This document shows, one piece after another, positions 6,452 through 10,373 of a DNA stretch of 10,373 nt; positions within the stretch are counted from its first letter, which is position 1, and each line of letters begins with the position of its first letter. Location of the stretch: positions 1 to 10,373 of the forward strand of contig JALLOL010000074.1 of assembly GCA_027717875.1 (NCBI GenBank). Reading direction: 5' to 3'. Under the pieces are notes generated by a model. That model searched no databases. It was not told where the DNA came from and was given only the letters and a program-made list of their open reading frames with translations. Made by a program: the position numbers and the translations under genes. This DNA comes from Acidobacteria bacterium AH-259-L09 (GTDB taxonomy: Bacteria > Acidobacteriota > UBA6911 > RPQK01).

Positions 6452-8476
6452 CCGGTTGGCGACCCACGACTCAGCCACAAACACCGCTGCGGCAGCCATT
6501 AAGAAAAGCCACCACAAAGACTGTTGCCGGTCTTTGTCTTGTCCCGCTTCCGCCAGAGTTGCTTCTTCGATGCGTGCTTCACGCGGAACAAAAACCGCCA
6601 GGAAGTCCTCCATTGTAACCGGGCTCAGGTCAGACTCTTGCGGCCGGCAATTCACCGCAGCCCAGTCGGTCTTCTTGTTACTCCGGATTTCGTAATGACC
6701 TGGTATCTTCAACTGAATAAGACCAGGGTCTTCTTGGTTTAGTCCAAGCACTCGATGCCCTCGCGGGTCGATCAAGTTCCAGGTTCCGGAAGTACCCGGA
6801 ACAGATTCCAGAAGCGAATCCTGAACCGGTAAAACTTGATTGATCTCACGCGCTGCCGGAGTTCTCTGCCAGCCGGCAGCGTATTGAGCCAGACGGTACC
6901 AAAAAGGAACGTAGGCGCTTCGGAGCGGAAAATCTGTCCAGATTGGATCAAGCGAGGATGCGAAAACCAATATCTTGCCCTTTCCCAATGATTTTTCAAT
7001 GAGTGCTGGATCCCCTTCGTTAAACCTCGCCAAGACTGAGGCATCAGCCTTGGGAGATAATCGCCAGTAGCTGTAAAACTGGGTGCTGGCAATCCCAGCC
7101 TTATGCACATCCCGGAAAATCGTGAAGATCGGATGCTCCCAGTTCACGTCCGTGATCGAGGTAAAAGGTTTGTTCTGCCTCCGAACAAAGTTGCGGCCAA
7201 TCAATTGGGCAGAAAGCAATGCAGACCACTGTTGGCTATAGGCCTCTGGCCGGACATTTTTGCTGAGTACCACGATCAGACCGCCCCCCTCTTGGATGTA
7301 GGATTCAAAGACTGATCGTTTTGGTGGTTGCCTCAGGTCATTTAGCACAACCAGGGGAGTGTCCAGGGGATCGATCTGGCTGGGACCGGGAGGAGCCCGG
7401 GTCTCCACTGCAAAAGGGAGATTCTTTCCCGAGGAGAGAGCGCTTTGAAGATAGAATTCCGATCTTTCTCTACGGTTTTGCAATACCAGAATTCGCCGAG
7501 GTTTTTGTTTTTCAACCACAAAGTAGTAAACGTTATCGGCAGGAAGCGCATCCGATGGATCGATGACTATTTTTCCTCGAGAAACACCCTGGTCCAAATC
7601 GAAAGGCTTGAAGGTCAAATTGGCAACGCCTTCGCTGCCGACTTCGAAAGCCTGGCGATCCACCAGTTTCCCTTCGACAAAGAGCTGTGCCTCGCCACGC
7701 ACAGTTTGCTCAGGATTGCCTCGCACACGCGCCAGAATTGGGTGTGGATACTGGTCCGTGAAAACTTCCCTTTCCAGACGGCTTTCTTCAACGAAGAGGT
7801 TGGGTGTCTCGCTGCCCACGTCTTCGATCTCAATAAAAACGCCCGGCGGGATTCGCCAGCCTGCCGCCGCGCCCATTCCGGTCTGCTGTAAGTCCGTAAT
7901 TAGGTAGATTTCCCTTTTGCCGTTTTGGGCCTCCTCCAGTTGCTCCACCGCCATCCTTAAACCTTCAACATAGGAAGTCGATTCGAAAGATGGACTCAGG
8001 CGGCTTCGCAAAATCTGTTGCAGCCGCCCGGTTGAATTTTCCCACTGGGAAAGAACCTCCACCGTTTCGCCGAACTGGATGATTACCGCTTCATCGGACT
8101 TGCTTAGGGACTGAATCTTCTCTTCAGCCGCCCGGAGCGCGCTCTCCCAAATTGGCTCACGGGACATGCTGAAGGAATGGTCGATTAGAATCACAACTGA
8201 ACGCGCCAGCAAAGGATTGACCTGATTCAGCCACGTTCCGGTGATCACCGGTCTGGCAAAGGCGAAAACTAAAAGGAGAAGACCCAGGCAGCGTAGAAAA
8301 AGCAAAAAAAGGTGTGTGAGCCGTCGCCGCCGAAGCTCCTTAATCGGGATCTTGCGGATGAACATTAGTGAGGCAAAAGGAATGCGTTTGGTTTTTTCCC
8401 GGCGTATCAAATGTAAAAAGATTGGAACAGCAACCGCCAGTGCACCGAGCCAGAATAACGGAGCCAAAAATTGCAT
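6428..8476 (-). CDS. BatA-like membrane protein with von Willebrand A domain
   Basis: A 682-residue protein. It opens with the BatA N-terminal two-helix module: MQFLAPLFWLGALAVAVPIF (helix about 4-24), HLIRREKTKRIPFASLMFIRK, then a second helix at about 56-75. A vWA domain follows, with the metal-ion site D99-x-S101-x-S103 in VVILIDHSFSM and a later Asp in REIYLITDLQQTG. The middle, about 225-325, resembles a CARDB-type beta domain. Next comes an alpha/beta segment with LVVLNDLRQPPKRSVFESYI then GGGLIVVLS, like the glutamine-amidotransferase-fold region of larger BatA-type proteins. A last membrane helix lies near residues 652-672, and a short basic tail ends in RRGVTGKK. It probably works with MoxR and the DUF58 protein at the membrane. 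It begins 20 bases after the DUF58 gene with only a weak ribosome site. Its last eight or so codons lie inside a large inverted repeat, so the original C-terminus may have been altered. Confidence 0.92.
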   Translation of the reverse strand: MQFLAPLFWLGALAVAVPIFLHLIRREKTKRIPFASLMFIRKIPIKELRRRRLTHLFLLFLRCLGLLLLVFAFARPVITGTWLNQVNPLLARSVVILIDHSFSMSREPIWESALRAAEEKIQSLSKSDEAVIIQFGETVEVLSQWENSTGRLQQILRSRLSPSFESTSYVEGLRMAVEQLEEAQNGKREIYLITDLQQTGMGAAAGWRIPPGVFIEIEDVGSETPNLFVEESRLEREVFTDQYPHPILARVRGNPEQTVRGEAQLFVEGKLVDRQAFEVGSEGVANLTFKPFDLDQGVSRGKIVIDPSDALPADNVYYFVVEKQKPRRILVLQNRRERSEFYLQSALSSGKNLPFAVETRAPPGPSQIDPLDTPLVVLNDLRQPPKRSVFESYIQEGGGLIVVLSKNVRPEAYSQQWSALLSAQLIGRNFVRRQNKPFTSITDVNWEHPIFTIFRDVHKAGIASTQFYSYWRLSPKADASVLARFNEGDPALIEKSLGKGKILVFASSLDPIWTDFPLRSAYVPFWYRLAQYAAGWQRTPAAREINQVLPVQDSLLESVPGTSGTWNLIDPRGHRVLGLNQEDPGLIQLKIPGHYEIRSNKKTDWAAVNCRPQESDLSPVTMEDFLAVFVPREARIEEATLAEAGQDKDRQQSLWWLFLMAAAAVFVAESWVANRRGVTGKK

Positions 8477-8496
8477 GTTGTTCTACGCGAAGCGTT

Positions 8497-9399
8497 TCAA
8501 TATTTCTTCCCTCGGAGCGATAGATACCGGTACAGTGCCCGATCCAGGGGTTCCTCCGTGTTCAGCAGCTCATAATCGAGGTAAATGTTTCGACATTCCT
8601 TTCGCAGTTCCTCGATGTGTTCTCTGAGAAGGGTCAGATAGGCCCTTCGGGAGTATTCCGGGACATAGGGCAGGTGCTCCTCAGTTTCCATGTCCTCCAA
8701 AGTGGAAATTTCCCCAAATGGCATCTCTAGTTCTACAGGGTCAAGAACATGAAAGAGAATAACATCATTGCCGCGGTGGTGGAAAAAGCGCAGCGCTTTG
8801 GAAATTTTCTCAGGCTCCTGATAAAAATCGCTGATCAGAACCACCATAGCCCTTTTGCGGATCAGGTGGGCGAGCCTTTCCATAGCTCCGCCAATGTCCG
8901 TCTGGCCGCCCATCTTCAGGGTTTCCAGCTGGTTCAAGAGAGTTAAAAAGTGTCCGTGTCGGGTCCGCGGTGGAGTTTGGCTGATCACATCTGAGTCGAA
9001 CAAAATCACACCTGCGGCATCCTTTTGGCGCATTGCAAGATAGGCCAGGGATGCAGCCAGGTAGCGGGCATAGTCGAGCTTGGACACTTCTTGACTGCTG
9101 AAAGCCATGCTTTTACTGACGTCCAGTAAAATGTAAAGCTGAGTGTTGGTGTCACCCTCATACTTCTTGACATAGAGGCGGTCGGTCCTTCCGAAAACCT
9201 TCCAATCGACTCTCCGAATGTCATCACCTGGCGAGTATTCTCGGTATTCCGCAAAGTCCAGGCTAAAGCCGTGATAGGGGGAACGGTGTAATCCCGCCAG
9301 GAATCCTTCCACCACTGTCTTAGCGACCAACTGCAGATTGCTGATTCTGGACAAAATCTGCGGATCAATGAATCGGTTTGAAACTTGGGTGCTCGGCAT
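8497..9399 (-). CDS. DUF58 domain protein (vWA-like, MoxR partner)
   Basis: A 300-residue soluble protein with no membrane helix. The DUF58 signature covers residues of about 39-80: HRSPYHGFSLDFAEYREY, then SPGDDIRRVDWKVFGRTDRL and YVKKYE. A vWA-type metal site is visible as D93-V-S95-K-S97 (ILLDVSKSM), Thr167-Asp in GGQTDIGGAM, and Asp191 in VVLISDFYQE, so all three metal-site segments are present. DUF58 proteins are almost always encoded beside a MoxR ATPase and are thought to serve as its adaptor or target-binding partner. The ATG lies 12 bases beyond the moxR stop, with GCGGAA as a weak ribosome site, which implies co-transcription. It looks complete and intact. Confidence 0.96.
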   Translation of the reverse strand: MPSTQVSNRFIDPQILSRISNLQLVAKTVVEGFLAGLHRSPYHGFSLDFAEYREYSPGDDIRRVDWKVFGRTDRLYVKKYEGDTNTQLYILLDVSKSMAFSSQEVSKLDYARYLAASLAYLAMRQKDAAGVILFDSDVISQTPPRTRHGHFLTLLNQLETLKMGGQTDIGGAMERLAHLIRKRAMVVLISDFYQEPEKISKALRFFHHRGNDVILFHVLDPVELEMPFGEISTLEDMETEEHLPYVPEYSRRAYLTLLREHIEELRKECRNIYLDYELLNTEEPLDRALYRYLSLRGKKY

Positions 9400-9411
9400 T
9401 TTAGTTCCGCT

Positions 9412-10373
9412 TTAAAGTCCGGATTGGGGAGGCGCAACCGTTTCCAGGAGTCGATCGATGATATCTTCGGGCGTGATCCCATCCGACTCCGCATGGAAGT
9501 TGGTGAGAATGCGGTGGCGCAGCACGGGCTTGGCCAGAGAACGGATGTCTTCACTCGAGACAGCATAGCGTCCCTTCAGGAGTGCTCGGGCCTTTCCTCC
9601 CAACACCATGAATTGAGGGGCCCGCACACTGGCTCCATATCTCACCCATTGTTTAACGAAGTCAGGCGCCGATGTATCGCCGGGACGACTGGCACGTGTC
9701 AGTCGAACCGCGTAAAGCACGATCTCTTCATTGGCTGGAATCTTTTTCACCAGTTCTTGATAGCGCAGTATGTCCTCACCTGAGACTACCTGGTCAATCT
9801 CTTCCGCAGTCTCGCCAGTGGTTTCTCTCACCACCTCCACCTCCTGGTCCTCCGGAAGATAGTCAATTACGATGTTAAACATGAACCGATCGAGCTGGGC
9901 TTCAGGAAGCGGATAGGTACCCTCCAGTTCGATTGGGTTTTGCGTGGCCAGGACGAAGAAGGGGGGATCCAGATCGCGGGTGATTCCCCGGGCAGTCACT
10001 TTGCGCTCCTGCATCGCCTCAAGGAGGGCCGCTTGAGTTTTGGGCGGTGTGCGATTGATTTCGTCAGCTAATATAACATTGGCAAAAATAGGGCCAGCCA
10101 CAAATTCCAGACGGCGCCGACCTGTGGAAGGATCCTCTTCGATGATCTCCGTGCCGGTAATGTCGGCAGGCATTAGATCAGGAGTAAATTGAATTCGCTT
10201 GAAAGTGAGACCCAGCGTTTGCGCGGCACTGTGCACGAGAAGGGTTTTCGCCAACCCGGGCAGCCCCGTGATGAGTGAATGTCCCCCGACATAAAGTGAA
10301 ATCAAAATCTGCTCGATCACTTCATCTTGACCGACGATGATCTTTCGCAGCTCGTGAAGAATTTTCTTCTGCG
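9412..10373 (-). CDS. MoxR-family AAA+ ATPase, 5'-partial
   Basis: Chaperone-like AAA+ ATPase of the MoxR family, first gene seen in the cluster. The frame is open to the window edge: before the internal GTG at 10320 it reads QKKILHELRKIIVGQDEVIE, the conserved MoxR N-terminus, so the true start lies outside and only about 10-20 residues are missing. Counting from the first codon seen, Walker A is GLPGLAKT (36-43), Walker B VILADE (99-104), and sensor 1 LATQNPIELEGTYPLPEAQL (141-160) followed by DRF. The C-terminal lid carries SRPGDTSAPDFVKQWVRYGA and LRHRI(L)xNFHAE, as is usual. It is expected to use ATP hydrolysis to remodel or activate client proteins together with the vWA partners encoded downstream. 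The promoter lies outside the window. Confidence 0.97.
   Translation of the reverse strand, partial: QKKILHELRKIIVGQDEVIEQILISLYVGGHSLITGLPGLAKTLLVHSAAQTLGLTFKRIQFTPDLMPADITGTEIIEEDPSTGRRRLEFVAGPIFANVILADEINRTPPKTQAALLEAMQERKVTARGITRDLDPPFFVLATQNPIELEGTYPLPEAQLDRFMFNIVIDYLPEDQEVEVVRETTGETAEEIDQVVSGEDILRYQELVKKIPANEEIVLYAVRLTRASRPGDTSAPDFVKQWVRYGASVRAPQFMVLGGKARALLKGRYAVSSEDIRSLAKPVLRHRILTNFHAESDGITPEDIIDRLLETVAPPQSGL

Noticed and set aside
7445..7891. 148-residue + strand frame inside the BatA-like gene
   Set aside because: It is an antisense shadow of a gene with clear vWA and BatA motifs; nothing family-like was seen in it.
10318..10320. GTG as the start of the MoxR gene
   Set aside because: The frame continues upstream with the conserved KIIVGQDEVIE segment to the window edge, so the true start lies outside.

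Overview
The window most resembles the chromosome of an acidobacterium. The main reason is the kinase-propeller gene at its left end. A Ser/Thr kinase joined through one membrane helix to a TolB/PD40-type beta-propeller, with a C-terminus reading NVVLNWFEELKRLVP, is a hallmark paralogue family of Acidobacteriota. This is inference from family knowledge, not from a search.

Layout. (1) Positions 2-2085, + strand: the 3' part of the kinase-propeller gene, broken by a frameshift near 601-643 into a kinase/TM/propeller-start piece and a large propeller piece. (2) 2086-2316: a gene-poor spacer with no convincing gene. (3) 2317-2402, - strand: tRNA-Leu(CAA) with a recognisable promoter at 2415-2444. 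(4) 2491-2883, + strand: a hicBA toxin-antitoxin locus whose antitoxin gene hicB is intact, but whose toxin gene hicA is frameshifted and lacks its C-terminal half. (5) 2873-10373, - strand: a four-gene cluster read right to left. It holds a MoxR-family AAA+ ATPase (5' end outside the window), a DUF58 von Willebrand A protein, a BatA-like membrane-anchored vWA protein, and a 1153-residue DUF4175-like membrane protein with a long glutamine-rich coiled coil.

How the genes work together. MoxR ATPases paired with DUF58 and BatA-type vWA proteins form a widespread bacterial module thought to assemble, remodel or activate envelope proteins. Here the ATPase and DUF58 protein should act in the cytoplasm or at its membrane face. 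The BatA-like protein should be membrane-anchored, and the DUF4175-like protein should project a large domain from the membrane. The 12- and 20-nt gaps between the first three genes indicate one transcript. The fourth gene is separated by 93 nt, which hold most of an almost perfect 39-bp inverted repeat. That repeat also encodes the end of the BatA-like protein.

Most notable points: the long hairpin element at 6369-6451, which may be a REP/MITE-like insertion that changed the end of a coding gene; the decayed hicA beside an intact hicB; and the frameshift with probable short deletion in the kinase-propeller gene. No CRISPR array, complete insertion sequence, rRNA or clearly novel multi-gene system was seen.
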